Positions 9,486 to 20,143 of a stretch of DNA of 64,000 nt are shown in pieces. The notes under the pieces were generated by a model. It worked only from the letters and a program-made list of their open reading frames with translations. It was not told the origin of the DNA and ran no database searches. The translations under genes were made by a program, and so were the position numbers. The number at the start of each line of letters is the position of its first letter. Positions within the stretch are counted from its first letter, which is position 1. Source of the stretch: MGIIb-Q1 sp964342465 (GTDB taxonomy: Archaea > Thermoplasmatota > Poseidoniia > Poseidoniales > Thalassarchaeaceae); NCBI GenBank assembly GCA_964342465.1, contig CAYFFQ010000001.1:62001-126000 (forward strand). Reading direction: 5' to 3'.

Positions 9486-12400
9486 TCACTCTTCCCAGAC
9501 TTCCCAGTCATCCATATCGCCTGAGCGATACCACCAGACACCCTGCTCGTCTTCCCACCATTCGGTGCCTTCCTCATCAACCGTGATCTCCGCTTCGGAA
9601 TCTTGCTCGGAGTCGTGATATTCGTCGTCGTATTGATGGTCGCCCCCGTCATGCTGGGGGTCGGTGAAGGGGCCGTCGTCGTAGTCATCCTCGTAGTAAT
9701 CGTCATCCTCGTCATCGTCTTCCCCTCCGATTCTCCTCAACAGAACCACCAATGTGATGACCATTCCGATGAGAAGGAGGAGGCCGAGGCCGGCTCCGAT
9801 GTAATACAGGGTGCCGCCCTCTTCGAAGAAACCGAGCAGAGTTCCTTCCACCATGACCTTCTCGGAATCAAACTTCTCTTGGGCGACCACCGTGATTTCA
9901 GTTTCACCAGCATCGACGAGATAGATGGTCCATTGCGAATTGCTGACCTTGTTGATTTGGTGCAGTTCGCCGCGGTGGTGGACTACGGCAGACTCAGGTA
10001 CTTCGATTTCATTGCCGAAGGCGTCGAAAGCACGCACATCAATCGTTATCGTCTCCTGTTGGCGTACTGACAAGCCGGGAGAGACCGTCATCTCGAGGGT
10101 CTCAAGAACCGAGGGAGTCACTGAAACATCCCAAGTTCCACTGAGAGCTGTCTCTCCATGTGTGAAGACGAGACTGTAGTTTCCGACCGTGGTCCCATGC
10201 CACGAATAGACTCCGACATCATCCTCATCGGTGAAATCGCTTGCCGGACTTCCACTCCAAGTCACATCCAAGGCGAAGATGTTGCCATCCGAATCCGCAG
10301 CAGTGATGCTGTTGCTGATGCTGGCTCCGGCGACGAGGGTATCACCGCTAGGTGCCTGATAGAGGATGGCCGCCTGCCCATGGCTGACAGTCACTTCGAC
10401 GATGGCCTGATATGAGCCGAAGAATGCACAGATTCGCCATGTCCCCTCGGTCGTGGCATCCCAGATGTGACCACTGGCTTGGATTGATTCAGTCATCTCA
10501 TTGCCCCAATTGAGGCAGGCGGGTGGCTGCTGGGTCGGGCTTGTCGAATCCCAGATGAACCAACGAAGTTGGTCGGTCGGCAGCATGTTCTGGTTCTGGT
10601 CGCGAGTGACCGGATTGAGAGTGAGAGATTCGTCAGCGGTGAGTTGGGAGCCGTGTCCGTCGATGAGAATGCTGGCCAATGGGCCGGCGATGACTTCGAA
10701 TGAGATGGAATCTCTCATCACCGTATCATCGTCGTGCATGTAGGTGGCGGTGATGGTCCAACTTCCAACCGTGACCGCTTCGAATTCGGTCAATGAAGAG
10801 GATGGGACCAACCAGTTCTGGTCGGCCATCGCCTCATCTATCTCCCAGCCGTCGATGGCCGCCTGCCAATCGTTCCCATATTGGTCGAAGTTGGACGCAT
10901 AGACGGTGGCGGTGTCTCCTGAAGTCAGAGTCTCACCATCCTGAGTCGAGAGGCTGATGCCGACAGCCTCGCCGTGAATCACCGAGACGACGATTCTTGT
11001 CGTGACTCCCTCAAGAGTGGCGTCAATCGTCTGGGTCGCTGCCGTCCACGGCTGCCATACAACCGGCTCACCTCCGACGAGGGTGCCGTTGGATACCACC
11101 CATGCCGTTGACGGCAGGGTCACGTTCTGAATGTTCCCGCGCACATCGATTCTGGTGGTCCAGATGCTGATCTGCTCATCTGCTGTGAGTGAGGATGCCG
11201 AGGGTATAACCAACAAGTCCTGTATGGCACCGTAGGTAGTCTCCACATTTTGAGTGATGTTGAGCCCATATCCTGTAGTCAGAGTCACATTCCAGAATCC
11301 CACTTTGTCAGCGGTGTATTCCCCGATTTGAGTGATGTTTCCATTCTCCACTGTCCAGTTCACCGAGAGCAGTCTGATAGGGGTGACGGGGTTGTCATGC
11401 GCATCATACGCGGTCCAGTTGAAATCGCGCGTCTCTCCGGCCGGAATGGATGGATAACCTGTCATTACGAGATAGTCAGGCAAACCCTCTGTGACAGTCA
11501 CCTGCAGGGAGAGCGAACCTCCACTCCAAGTGACGTTGACCCACTGCGCTCCGGTCTGCCAAGGCATGTAGGTGAGGGGGGATATGGGGGTGGTGTGGCT
11601 GACCCCTTGCGCTACCGAACCGTTGGTCACGGCAAAGGAGAGGGTCACTCCGGGGACAGAATTACCATTCACATCCAAAACATCGAACCACATTGAAACC
11701 GATTCGTCGCTGGTGATGGTGGATACCGACGGCCCGCCGACGAGCAGGGTTGGGGTTCCGGGTTGGACGATTATCAGGTGGGTCACGATGACCCTGCCGA
11801 ATCTCGCCGAGATGGTGACGTTGCCCGAATGGTCCGGAGTGAACAGCCCGCTGGCGTCTATGGTTCCGTCAGTCGTGCTCCACTCAACGGTTCCAGCGAC
11901 GGTGCTGTTGTCCACATCGAGGAGGGTGGCTGACATCTGCACCTGATTGTCGGCGGTGGTCGTCGTCGCTCCTGTGACTGATATGTCAAAGACGCTAGTG
12001 TAGTTCAGGTCGAGCGTCGGGCGGTGGCTCGCATTGGTGTATTCACTGCTGCGGAAGGTGGCCGTGAATTGGGCTGTCATGGGGGGTGTAGGTTGGGCCA
12101 AAGGGACCAGCACAATTGAGAATGTGCCGTTCAGATTGGCTACCAGAGCGCCACTTACATCGAAGTAGTACCAACCCGGCTGCGAGGTGGCAGTTAACCT
12201 CACCGTATCGAGCGCCAACACATCCCTGTCCGTGCCTGCACCGATTCCAGCAGTGGCCCAGTTGTTGCCGAGGGACGCCTGCTGCCAAGTCGCCTGCGAC
12301 TCGAGGTAATTCGGGTTAAGCAGGGCGTAGGCAGTGATGTCCAACCAAGTTGAAGTTGGAGCGCTCGTCGAGGCAAGATAGAGTGCGAGGCGGCCGGAGT

Positions 12401-15400
12401 GCGCCCGGCCATCTGCTGTCAGAGGTATCTGACTGAGGTCCACATTGATGATTCCTATGCACAACTCGCTGCTCGATGGGCCGCCGGTGCAGCCTTCACC
12501 AATCTTCAAGGCATCAGCGACATAATTGGTCGAAGGATTTCCTTCACTGATGTAGGTGTCTTCGACGAGAGGATGATTGAATTCACTGACATCAGCCCCC
12601 TCTTGATAGGTCGTGGTCCAGATGTTGTTGCCGAGTGCCGAGGTGTCGGCATTACCGATTCCGAATGCCCATGTGGATGAGCGAGGCCCAAGAATCGAGA
12701 CATTGATACCCTGCACATTCCAATAGTACACCCCTCCCACTTCCAAGTCCCAACCGGGAGTGAAGTTGGCGAGGGTGCTGGTGTTGCTGAAAACCCCCTG
12801 TCCGGCACTCGCATTCCATGAGTAGAAGATGTTGGTGTCGGTGGCGTTCCACATTCTCAGGACATAACCAGTACTGTCTCCCGTGTGTCTCCAATTGAGG
12901 GTCGGGCGCACGGATGGCTCAAGGAGGAAGTCATCGTATTGTGAGACTGAGTAGATGACCTGTTGGTCTGTCGGCCAGTTGAGGGTCGGAGTCGCCGGGG
13001 GTAGGGTTCCGTTTTGGTTGTCGACATAACCGATTTGCAGTTGTGGCTTGTATTGGCTGTTGCTCGTCTCCGATGATGCGAATTGTAGATAGCCGGTGTA
13101 ATTGGTCACCTTCACTGCGATTGAGACGGTTCCGTTGTATCCGGCGTTTCTTACGATGTTGGTGACATCCCAGTCGTACCACACTCCCCCGAATCCACCG
13201 ACGGATTGTGCAAGGGTCGTTGCTGCAGTTGAATTGCAGTTGTTGGAGATGTTGTAGGAACTCCAAGTCGCACTCTCTTGGAAACTTGAACATTGATGGA
13301 CACCGACAGTGGCGGAACCGGTGGTGGAATACCCCACTCTGTACATCTTGAGAGAGACAGTCGTGGCCAGCATATTGGGTGGGAAGGGCAGTTCCGATAG
13401 GTCAAATTGTACCAAACCGACCGATTGATGCCCCGCTTGGAAGGGAGAATCGCCCACTACAATGGTAGAGTTCGAACCTTGGGAAGTGGTCGTTCCGGCT
13501 CCGGGAGTGGAGTCCACCCAAGTGTCTGGGACGGTCGGGAGCAAGCCGCTGTTGGTGAATACCGAACCTCGGAACATCTTCACAGTGTGGTTCCCCAAGC
13601 CATCGTCAAATCCTTGGTCTGCAGGCACGCGGAACTCTCCGCCAGTGGTCCAATTGCCGAGAGAATCACCGATTATCGGTCGCACTCGCCAGTACGCCCA
13701 CGCATCGGGCCAGCCAGCCCAACCGGGGGGGAGGTCGTTGGCGGCGATTGTGTAGGAGAGGGGGTTTGTCCCCCATGTTCCAGAGTAGGTCATTCCACTC
13801 GATGAGTCGAGGATGGTCGTCGCCGTCGGTGTGAACTGAGCATCTGAAGAGAGTTGAATCTGCCACGAGGTGACATTCGATGGGGCGGGATGCGACCACA
13901 TCAGCGAGACGGGGTTGCGGCCGGACGGTCGCGATTCACCAGCCTGCCATAGAGTTGAAGGGTTGGCTGGTACGAGGTTGCTTGCGTCTGCGGGAATCCA
14001 CTGATTCCCGACTCGGTGAGTTATGTTCAGGACGGGCCTGAGGTCGCTGTCAAAGGTGTATTCAGAACTGTGGAACTGTTTGATGGCATTGTTTCCTGAA
14101 CTACTGCCGGTGAAGGCGAGGAGGATAGTATCATCTCCTCGGCTGCGTGCTGCCTGCATCAACTGCGTGACATTCCATCCGTACCATCCGCTTCCATAGA
14201 CCGTGACGGTGTCGAGTACACCACCAACCGAGTTGGTGGGCCAAGCAGTAGTCGAGTTGTGGCGGTTGTGTGTCGCTTGTGACTCCACGAAATCGGAATT
14301 CAGTTGATGGACTGATGTTGTCATGGCGGCAGCACTGCAACTCGTGCAATACATCTCGATGGTCGCACTGATGACCTGCCAAGGGTTTGGGATAGGGAGT
14401 GTGCTGATGTTGACTCTCATCACCGTCCAAGAGTCGTAAGACGAAGAGGATTGACTCCGCCCGACATATAGTCCCTGATTGCTGCCATAGTTGCTGTTGC
14501 TGTTGAAGGAATCGAGGGTGGTGTCAGCGAATGCCTGCGGCAATGACAACCGCGTGAGAGCGCCGCCTTCAATAACTCTCAGGCGGGCGTCAGTAGAATT
14601 GATCTCACTCCCAAGCGCCTTCGGTACATCAAATGAGAAACTGCCACTCCGCTCGCCGTAGAGGTCGTTCTTTATGGTCTGAACAAACCACCTCTGCTGA
14701 GAATCGGTCGAGAAACTGCTGCTCGGCGTCCAACTCATCGCATTGAGGTTGAATCCTGCGTGCAGTCGGGAGTCGAAAATCTGGTAACCCGCCCTTTCGT
14801 CGTTGCTGTCGTTGTAGAGGAAGAGCCTCCAATGGTCTATGTTCCCGGGGTTCGAGTGGGTCCATGTCATGGTCGGTGATTGGTCACTCCCGAGTTCATG
14901 TCCGCTGAGGTTCCATGTGATGTTGCCATTGTTCGGGTTGGTCAGGGTGGGTGTGCCAGATGCGGCTGAACCGCTACCGTTGCGGTACCAGACCTTCAGG
15001 CTGGGGCGACTCGACTGCCAAGTGTAGTCGGCTCCGTAGAACATCGCTTCGGAATATACATTGGTGTCCGAGCGCAGAGAGATGTTTACACTGCTGGAGC
15101 CCTCGGTGATGGCATCGTGGACTATTTCTGTCACATTGAGGCGGAACCAAGAGGAGGCAGTCGGTGAGGCGATGTCCACCATCGGGCCGACATCGCCACT
15201 GCCGATGCCACCGCTCTGAGACCAGCGAGTTGTTGAATTGTTGCTCATATCACCATCCCATGATACACCGTTTGCACCATCGGTCCAATTACGCAGGGTT
15301 CGGTGGGCCGATATTCTCGGTGCATCACCAGTGATTGAAACATTGATGCTGAAGGCCCAGAGACTCAGTTCCGCATTGACGATACGTGAGTTGCTAGGCT

Positions 15401-18400
15401 GGGGCAACTCGGAGAGAGGGAAGGAGAGCATCGCCGTCTTCGGACAATCACTGCCGTCACAGCCGACCACGAGATTGGTGGCGCCGCCATGAGTGCTGTT
15501 GCGGTTGGCGCCAGCGGCAACCCAAGTGTCGGGGACAGTCGGAATCCCTTGCGAGGCGACGGCAGCTCCGGGACGAATCACCATGTAGGAGTTATTGGCA
15601 TCCAACAAGCCGCTGTCGATGTCGGGCACGACGAAGTCTGCTGTCCCACTCCAGTTGCCGAGTTGGTTGCTCACCGAAACGCCTCTCACCCGCCAATACC
15701 AAACTTGACTGCTGGAGAGATTTGATGCAGGTCGGTAAGTCATGTTGGTCACATCGAAATCGTTGATCTGCACCCATGAGCGAGCGACAATCAGGTTCAG
15801 TGAGTTGAATGTGTTGCTGGTGTCCACCTCCACCACCCATCCATTGGCTGACACACTGCCCGTGTGATTCCAAGTCAGGGTCGGCCGCAATTCGGGGGCT
15901 ATCTGCATCCCTGTCGTCACCGCCCATGCACCATTGATTGGCGAGGTTGGTTGAGGGGGGTCCGGCACAGCCATGGAGCCGCTGCGGTAGCGGATAACCA
16001 ATTCTGGATATTGGTTGATGTTGGGAGCGTTCTCCTTGTCATACATTACAGCTTGTCCAATGCCCGACCCGGTGATGAGGAAATCCGCGGGTACCCCCCA
16101 CCGCATGGAATTCTGCACCCCGGTGGTCACATTCCATGTCACCCATGTGGATGAGGACGAGATGGCGGTGGAATCGAGGAGTTGGCCCCGTTCGGCCCCA
16201 CTGGCACCAGCCCCACTCCAGTTGCCGCCGGAGTTGAATTTCAACCAAGTCGCTTCATCCTCCAACCAGCGGTGGTTGAGCATCTCGTAGACAGAGGCGG
16301 TGAGAGTGCCGCTGGCGGATGAGGTCCGCATGCGCAGTTCAGCATCGGTCACAGCCAGTCCGTCGGGCAGGGTATGGGCGACAAGGTCGCATTTGAAGAG
16401 GGTGTACTGGCTACTCGTGATTGATAGTTCACTCTGGTCATTGTTGGTGGTCTGCCCCAGATTGTCAAGATAGGTGTCTTGACATTCAGGTACGGCTTTG
16501 GTCGCAGATGCGTTGGAATGGCTGAGCCTCAACTCCCAGGTGTTGTTGGCGAGATATGTCGAGTTCATCGTCGAGACGAAGAATCCGTGGCTCGCATCAT
16601 AATCACCCCAGTCTCCCGCTTCCACCCAGCGGAGACGCCAATAGTAGTCTTCACCGTAATCGACACCCCATGAGGGAGGGACGGTGAAGGTCCCGTTGAC
16701 CTTGTTGATGCCACTGTTGAAATCGCGACTGTCGACCCTGAAGAGGGGCCCTTCGGTGAAATCGCTGTTGGCGGCGAATTCGATGCGAACATCGTCGTTG
16801 GTGTGTCCCGTCGTCGACCAGTTGAGGACGGGAGCCATGTTCGCAGTGATGTTGTTGTTGCTGACATTCCAAACACCTCGTCCATCCTCGGGCGAGAGGG
16901 TTGTGACGGTATCGGTTGGTGCCAAGCCGTCCCCCCATCCGTAGGTTATGACCATCTTCGGCCGGTAGGTGTAGGCGGCTTCCTCACTGCCGGCGAAACG
17001 AGCCCATTCGTTGTTGGCGCCACTTGATTTCAGAATGAAAGAGATGGCGTCGTTGTGAATTCCCTGATTCATTTCCCGCAGATAGTCTTGCACCGCGTAG
17101 GTGACATCGAAGTTGAAAGTCGGCCCTGATTTGTTGCCGTTCTGGACATCCAACGATGGGCCGGCGTGCTGCAACAGGCCGCTGCCGGCCCACGCCAGAT
17201 TGCCGCTTGAATTAGACCAAGAGGCTCCATTCTCACTCCAGGTCGTATTGTTCAGGCGATGGGCACTGAGCCACGCATCACCGAGTTTGTCGGTTCTCCG
17301 CAGTTGCAGATAGGCTGAGTGGATGGTCGCATTCGTATGCAGTCCAGTCTGGTTGAGGTCGACCCCATACAGAATCGCCATGTCACCCCAAGCGGTGTTG
17401 TTCGAATTACCGACCCAGAGGTTGGCGCCAGTCCCATTACTCGTATTTGGGCTGCCCGACTTGAGCCATGCATCGTGAATCACTGCTGTACTAAGGTTCA
17501 TACTGTCTCGATAGATTTCGAAAGTTCCAGTGTTGTTTCCGTTGTCGGTGGCGTTGATGAAGGGGAGGAAAAAGTGACCGGTCTGCCATGGTGACAGTTG
17601 GTGGGTCTTGCTCGCTCTCACCCGCCAGTAGGCTGGCATACCGAGTTCGAGAGCCGATGCGAGTGGAATTGTGAAACTGCCATTCGCACCACTCGCGGTG
17701 AAACCGCTCGTCGCCCATGAGGAGAAGAGCCAGGTACTATCCTCAATGTGCCTGAAGTCGGGTGACTTGGAAACTTGCATTTCAACTCCACTTCCCGAGA
17801 GACCAGTCCAAGAGAGTGTCGGGGTTGTGTCGGCGGTCAGAAGGAGTGCTCCTGTGTTTGGAACCGTGCCGTTGTCGGGTGTGCTTCTGGTCACTGTTGA
17901 CCCTGATGCAGGGGGCGAGGAGCCGTATGTGAAGGTCACTTTGGGGCGCTTGGCGACAGTCGGATGTTCGCTGCTGGCGATGGTGATGATGCCGGTTCCG
18001 AGCATCGAGATGATGAGGTCCATGCTCGACTGATTGTTGGCCAGCGCCGCCTGAGCCATGCCAGTGACATTTATCGTGATGGACGCGGTTGTGCCGGAGA
18101 AGGCGTTGCTGCGCGGCTCCCAAACACCTCTGTCTGTCGCACCAGAGGCTCCCGGACTCTGCCAAGTTGTGTTGTGAGTGTTGTTCATCCAGGTGGCATT
18201 CGCCTCTTCGAAACCGGCGTGGAGTGGGGCGGCATAGGCGTAGAGATCCCCTTGGCTCTGGGAAAAGGTCAGGGAGAGTGTCAATATCGCAGATTCGATG
18301 GAGCCGCCAGAGGGAACCGGGCCACCGGTCGGGGTGATGGGGAAGGTCATCACCACATTGCTCTCCATGCCTGATGTATAGGTCAGGTTGAGATTCGAAT

Positions 18401-18593
18401 CATTGCCGTGGTTGCTGTTTGGAGTAGACGAGTTGAGGGCGGTGTCCTCGCTCGCAACGGAGTTTCCTGTAGCCCATGTCTGAGGTCTGACCTGTGGTAG
18501 TTCAGCACCATTGAGGTAGCCGCTCATCGGTAGCAGCAGCATCGTCAAGACGAGAATGATTGCAATCGTGCTCTTTCTGTTCACTTTGTCCAC
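9486..18593 (-). CDS. Giant (3035 aa) surface protein with seven DNRLRE modules, FnIII-like linkers and Ig-like stalk
   Basis: First gene of the leftward operon; it starts with GTG and a signal peptide (TIAIILVLTMLLLPMSG). The first two thirds alternate about seven DNRLRE modules (openings such as DAWLKSGSPNTSNG, PDTWVAAGANRNS and EDTYISEGNPSTNY; closings such as SSEYTFDSDLRPVLNIT) with FnIII-like segments (PTLTWNHTGS...WYWRVRG). From about residue 2200 there are about eight Ig-like modules. A single helix at ~2929-2953 (IGAGLGLLLLIGMVITLVVLL) precedes a very acidic tail (EDDDEDDDYYEDDYDD) ending in tryptophan pairs (EWWEDEQGVWWY). N-glycosylation sequons (N-x-S/T) are very abundant. DNRLRE modules occur in secreted and cell-wall proteins; ligand binding or adhesion is inferred. 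Confidence 0.9.
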   Translation of the reverse strand: MDKVNRKSTIAIILVLTMLLLPMSGYLNGAELPQVRPQTWATGNSVASEDTALNSSTPNSNHGNDSNLNLTYTSGMESNVVMTFPITPTGGPVPSGGSIESAILTLSLTFSQSQGDLYAYAAPLHAGFEEANATWMNNTHNTTWQSPGASGATDRGVWEPRSNAFSGTTASITINVTGMAQAALANNQSSMDLIISMLGTGIITIASSEHPTVAKRPKVTFTYGSSPPASGSTVTRSTPDNGTVPNTGALLLTADTTPTLSWTGLSGSGVEMQVSKSPDFRHIEDSTWLFSSWATSGFTASGANGSFTIPLASALELGMPAYWRVRASKTHQLSPWQTGHFFLPFINATDNGNNTGTFEIYRDSMNLSTAVIHDAWLKSGSPNTSNGTGANLWVGNSNNTAWGDMAILYGVDLNQTGLHTNATIHSAYLQLRRTDKLGDAWLSAHRLNNTTWSENGASWSNSSGNLAWAGSGLLQHAGPSLDVQNGNKSGPTFNFDVTYAVQDYLREMNQGIHNDAISFILKSSGANNEWARFAGSEEAAYTYRPKMVITYGWGDGLAPTDTVTTLSPEDGRGVWNVSNNNITANMAPVLNWSTTGHTNDDVRIEFAANSDFTEGPLFRVDSRDFNSGINKVNGTFTVPPSWGVDYGEDYYWRLRWVEAGDWGDYDASHGFFVSTMNSTYLANNTWELRLSHSNASATKAVPECQDTYLDNLGQTTNNDQSELSITSSQYTLFKCDLVAHTLPDGLAVTDAELRMRTSSASGTLTASVYEMLNHRWLEDEATWLKFNSGGNWSGAGASGAERGQLLDSTAISSSSTWVTWNVTTGVQNSMRWGVPADFLITGSGIGQAVMYDKENAPNINQYPELVIRYRSGSMAVPDPPQPTSPINGAWAVTTGMQIAPELRPTLTWNHTGSVSANGWVVEVDTSNTFNSLNLIVARSWVQINDFDVTNMTYRPASNLSSSQVWYWRVRGVSVSNQLGNWSGTADFVVPDIDSGLLDANNSYMVIRPGAAVASQGIPTVPDTWVAAGANRNSTHGGATNLVVGCDGSDCPKTAMLSFPLSELPQPSNSRIVNAELSLWAFSINVSITGDAPRISAHRTLRNWTDGANGVSWDGDMSNNSTTRWSQSGGIGSGDVGPMVDIASPTASSWFRLNVTEIVHDAITEGSSSVNISLRSDTNVYSEAMFYGADYTWQSSRPSLKVWYRNGSGSAASGTPTLTNPNNGNITWNLSGHELGSDQSPTMTWTHSNPGNIDHWRLFLYNDSNDERAGYQIFDSRLHAGFNLNAMSWTPSSSFSTDSQQRWFVQTIKNDLYGERSGSFSFDVPKALGSEINSTDARLRVIEGGALTRLSLPQAFADTTLDSFNSNSNYGSNQGLYVGRSQSSSSYDSWTVMRVNISTLPIPNPWQVISATIEMYCTSCSAAAMTTSVHQLNSDFVESQATHNRHNSTTAWPTNSVGGVLDTVTVYGSGWYGWNVTQLMQAARSRGDDTILLAFTGSSSGNNAIKQFHSSEYTFDSDLRPVLNITHRVGNQWIPADASNLVPANPSTLWQAGESRPSGRNPVSLMWSHPAPSNVTSWQIQLSSDAQFTPTATTILDSSSGMTYSGTWGTNPLSYTIAANDLPPGWAGWPDAWAYWRVRPIIGDSLGNWTTGGEFRVPADQGFDDGLGNHTVKMFRGSVFTNSGLLPTVPDTWVDSTPGAGTTTSQGSNSTIVVGDSPFQAGHQSVGLVQFDLSELPFPPNMLATTVSLKMYRVGYSTTGSATVGVHQCSSFQESATWSSYNISNNCNSTAATTLAQSVGGFGGVWYDWDVTNIVRNAGYNGTVSIAVKVTNYTGYLQFASSETSNSQYKPQLQIGYVDNQNGTLPPATPTLNWPTDQQVIYSVSQYDDFLLEPSVRPTLNWRHTGDSTGYVLRMWNATDTNIFYSWNASAGQGVFSNTSTLANFTPGWDLEVGGVYYWNVQGINVSILGPRSSTWAFGIGNADTSALGNNIWTTTYQEGADVSEFNHPLVEDTYISEGNPSTNYVADALKIGEGCTGGPSSSELCIGIINVDLSQIPLTADGRAHSGRLALYLASTSAPTSTWLDITAYALLNPNYLESQATWQQASLGNNWATAGIGAGTDRDVLALDTVRLTATSQPGWYYFDVSGALVANLNGTFSIVLVPLAQPTPPMTAQFTATFRSSEYTNASHRPTLDLNYTSVFDISVTGATTTTADNQVQMSATLLDVDNSTVAGTVEWSTTDGTIDASGLFTPDHSGNVTISARFGRVIVTHLIIVQPGTPTLLVGGPSVSTITSDESVSMWFDVLDVNGNSVPGVTLSFAVTNGSVAQGVSHTTPISPLTYMPWQTGAQWVNVTWSGGSLSLQVTVTEGLPDYLVMTGYPSIPAGETRDFNWTAYDAHDNPVTPIRLLSVNWTVENGNITQIGEYTADKVGFWNVTLTTGYGLNITQNVETTYGAIQDLLVIPSASSLTADEQISIWTTRIDVRGNIQNVTLPSTAWVVSNGTLVGGEPVVWQPWTAATQTIDATLEGVTTRIVVSVIHGEAVGISLSTQDGETLTSGDTATVYASNFDQYGNDWQAAIDGWEIDEAMADQNWLVPSSSLTEFEAVTVGSWTITATYMHDDDTVMRDSISFEVIAGPLASILIDGHGSQLTADESLTLNPVTRDQNQNMLPTDQLRWFIWDSTSPTQQPPACLNWGNEMTESIQASGHIWDATTEGTWRICAFFGSYQAIVEVTVSHGQAAILYQAPSGDTLVAGASISNSITAADSDGNIFALDVTWSGSPASDFTDEDDVGVYSWHGTTVGNYSLVFTHGETALSGTWDVSVTPSVLETLEMTVSPGLSVRQQETITIDVRAFDAFGNEIEVPESAVVHHRGELHQINKVSNSQWTIYLVDAGETEITVVAQEKFDSEKVMVEGTLLGFFEEGGTLYYIGAGLGLLLLIGMVITLVVLLRRIGGEDDDEDDDYYEDDYDDGPFTDPQHDGGDHQYDDEYHDSEQDSEAEITVDEEGTEWWEDEQGVWWYRSGDMDDWEVWEE

Positions 18594-18653
18594 TTCCGAC
18601 GGTCAGTCTCATCTGCCGAGGAAGTGCTTCCATTAACCGCTTTCGGCCGCAAG

Positions 18654-18670
18654 ACTATGCTTCGCATAGT
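18654..18670. promoter_or_regulatory. Inverted repeat in the divergent region between the surface operon and rfcS
   Basis: ACTATGC and GCATAGT form a perfect 7-bp inverted repeat around TTC. It lies 60 bp upstream of the surface-operon GTG start and 86 bp upstream of the rfcS ATG, where an operator for either direction would be expected. A hairpin formed by chance cannot be excluded. Confidence 0.3.
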
Positions 18671-18755
18671 TCCTGCCTCGCCCAGTCGAGGCCGACGCGC
18701 TTCAGTCAAAATGGTTATCACCGGCCAATTTGAGGAGTGGTCGGGGCGAGACTGT

Positions 18756-19712
18756 ATGGCGAAGATGTGGGTTGAAAAACATCGGCCTCAATCGGTAGCG
18801 GAGATCCGAGGGCAAGAGGCCGTCATCGGGCGACTGCGAGCCTACGCCGAGCAGAAGACCTTCCCACATCTTCTCTTTGCAGGACCCCCCGGGACTGGCA
18901 AGACCACAGCAGCAATCGCCCTCGCAAAGGATGTATTTGAAGAATCATTTCGCGACAACATACTCGAGATGAATGCGAGTGACGAGAGGGGTCTTGACAG
19001 CATTCGCAACAAGGTGAAGCAATTCGCCAAGACAACGCCGTTGGGTGGGGCTTCATTCAAGGTGATTTTCCTCGACGAGGCTGACGCATTGACGAGCGAT
19101 GCTCAAGGCGCCCTGAGGAGAATCATGGAACAGTTCTCCGAGACCTGCCGATTCATACTCTCCTGCAACTATTCCAGCAAGGTCATCGAGCCCATCCAAT
19201 CACGGTGCGCGGTCTTCCGATTCAGACCTCTTGCCGAAGACCAGTGTGCGGCACAGATAACCGAGATAGCCGTGGCTGAGGCAGTCGAATTGGATGATGA
19301 TGCCCTCCAAGCCATCATCCATGTCTCCCTCGGAGACCTCAGAAAAGCCATCACCGCTCTACAAGTAGCCGCCTCATTGGACACCCATGTGACGAGGGCT
19401 CTGATTTACGAGACCACGGCGACTGCTCCGCCAGAGCAATTGCACGCCTTCCTCGCCGCCTGCGCTCGGGATGGATTCCACCCTGCGAGAAGGCGGCTTC
19501 AGACGCTTCTCGACAGATATGGCTTGGCTGGCACGGACTTCATCAATCAACTCCATCGTGCCATCTTCGACGCCGAATTTCTCGATGAGATGCAGAGGTT
19601 GGAGTTGACCGAGATGCTCGCAGAGGTCGATTTCCGCCTCGTTGAGGGGGGCGGCGAGGCACTTCAACTCGATGCCATGTGTTCCAGCATCACTCGCCTA
19701 CTCTCCGATTGA
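18756..19712 (+). CDS. rfcS: Replication factor C small subunit (clamp loader ATPase)
   Basis: RfcS is the AAA+ subunit that, with RfcL, opens and loads the PCNA sliding clamp. The open frame extends upstream to 18624, but the conserved family start is MAKMWVEKHRPQ at 18756, giving 318 aa, the usual length; the extra 44 residues resemble nothing. From this start, Walker A is GPPGTGKT at ~43-50, Walker B FLDEAD at ~105-110, the sensor-1 region LSCNYS at ~135-140, and the SRC arginine-finger motif at ~149-151. A C-terminal collar domain follows. It is transcribed divergently from the surface operon and convergently with the next gene. RfcL is not in the window. Confidence 0.96.
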   Translation: MAKMWVEKHRPQSVAEIRGQEAVIGRLRAYAEQKTFPHLLFAGPPGTGKTTAAIALAKDVFEESFRDNILEMNASDERGLDSIRNKVKQFAKTTPLGGASFKVIFLDEADALTSDAQGALRRIMEQFSETCRFILSCNYSSKVIEPIQSRCAVFRFRPLAEDQCAAQITEIAVAEAVELDDDALQAIIHVSLGDLRKAITALQVAASLDTHVTRALIYETTATAPPEQLHAFLAACARDGFHPARRRLQTLLDRYGLAGTDFINQLHRAIFDAEFLDEMQRLELTEMLAEVDFRLVEGGGEALQLDAMCSSITRLLSD

Positions 19713-20040
19713 GAACTGTGAATCGTGACTGCAGCCATCCGCTCCGATGGTTGGATGAAGCACCATCTTCACTTTCACTTTCAGGCAAGTCTGCGAGGTG
19801 AAAGAAGAGGATTCAGAGCCACTTGACAATGCCATGCACGGAGTTTGGGATATACATCTGTTTGGGGACCTGCTCGCTTGGACGCCTCTGTCAGGCGTGG
19901 TACGCGGCAAGAGAATGGCGAATGTAGCAGAGAGGCGGAAGGTTGAATCCATCAAATCAAGGATTAGACCAATTCTACAGAATATCGTACATAACCATCT
20001 AGACCTGCTCCAGCCGAAGTGGTGAACCGGTGACTGCCCG
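19713..20040. other. Convergent intergenic region without a supported gene
   Basis: The region lies between the stops of rfcS and the leftward membrane protein. A 75-codon frame on the plus strand (19798-20025) has no recognisable domain and no clear ribosome-binding site, and I do not call it. The far side holds a degenerate copy of the neighbouring gene's 3' end, listed separately. Confidence 0.5.
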
Positions 20041-20143
20041 CTCAGACGACAGTCAGTTTTCGGTTTGCCTCGTGGCCCTCAAGTTCATCCCCAACATGGG
20101 GAAGGGCATACTCAGACGACGGTCAGTGTGTAGACTGCCTCTC
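20041..20143. repeat. Degenerate duplication of a gene 3' end, 70-bp spacing
   Basis: CTCAGACGAC occurs at 20041 and 20111. In both places it is followed by a similar stretch (GTCAGT, then TGCCTC at matching distance) over about 32 bp. The copy at 20111 contains the stop codon and last codons (LTVV) of the leftward gene; the copy at 20041 lies 70 bp beyond its stop. Confidence 0.65.

Noticed and set aside
18624..18755. 44-residue N-terminal extension of RfcS
   Set aside because: RfcS proteins begin at the conserved WVEKHRP region; the extension has no similarity and overlaps the divergent promoter and dyad.
19798..20025. 75-codon frame between rfcS and the leftward membrane gene
   Set aside because: No domain, no clear ribosome-binding site, and an overlapping frame of similar length on the other strand.
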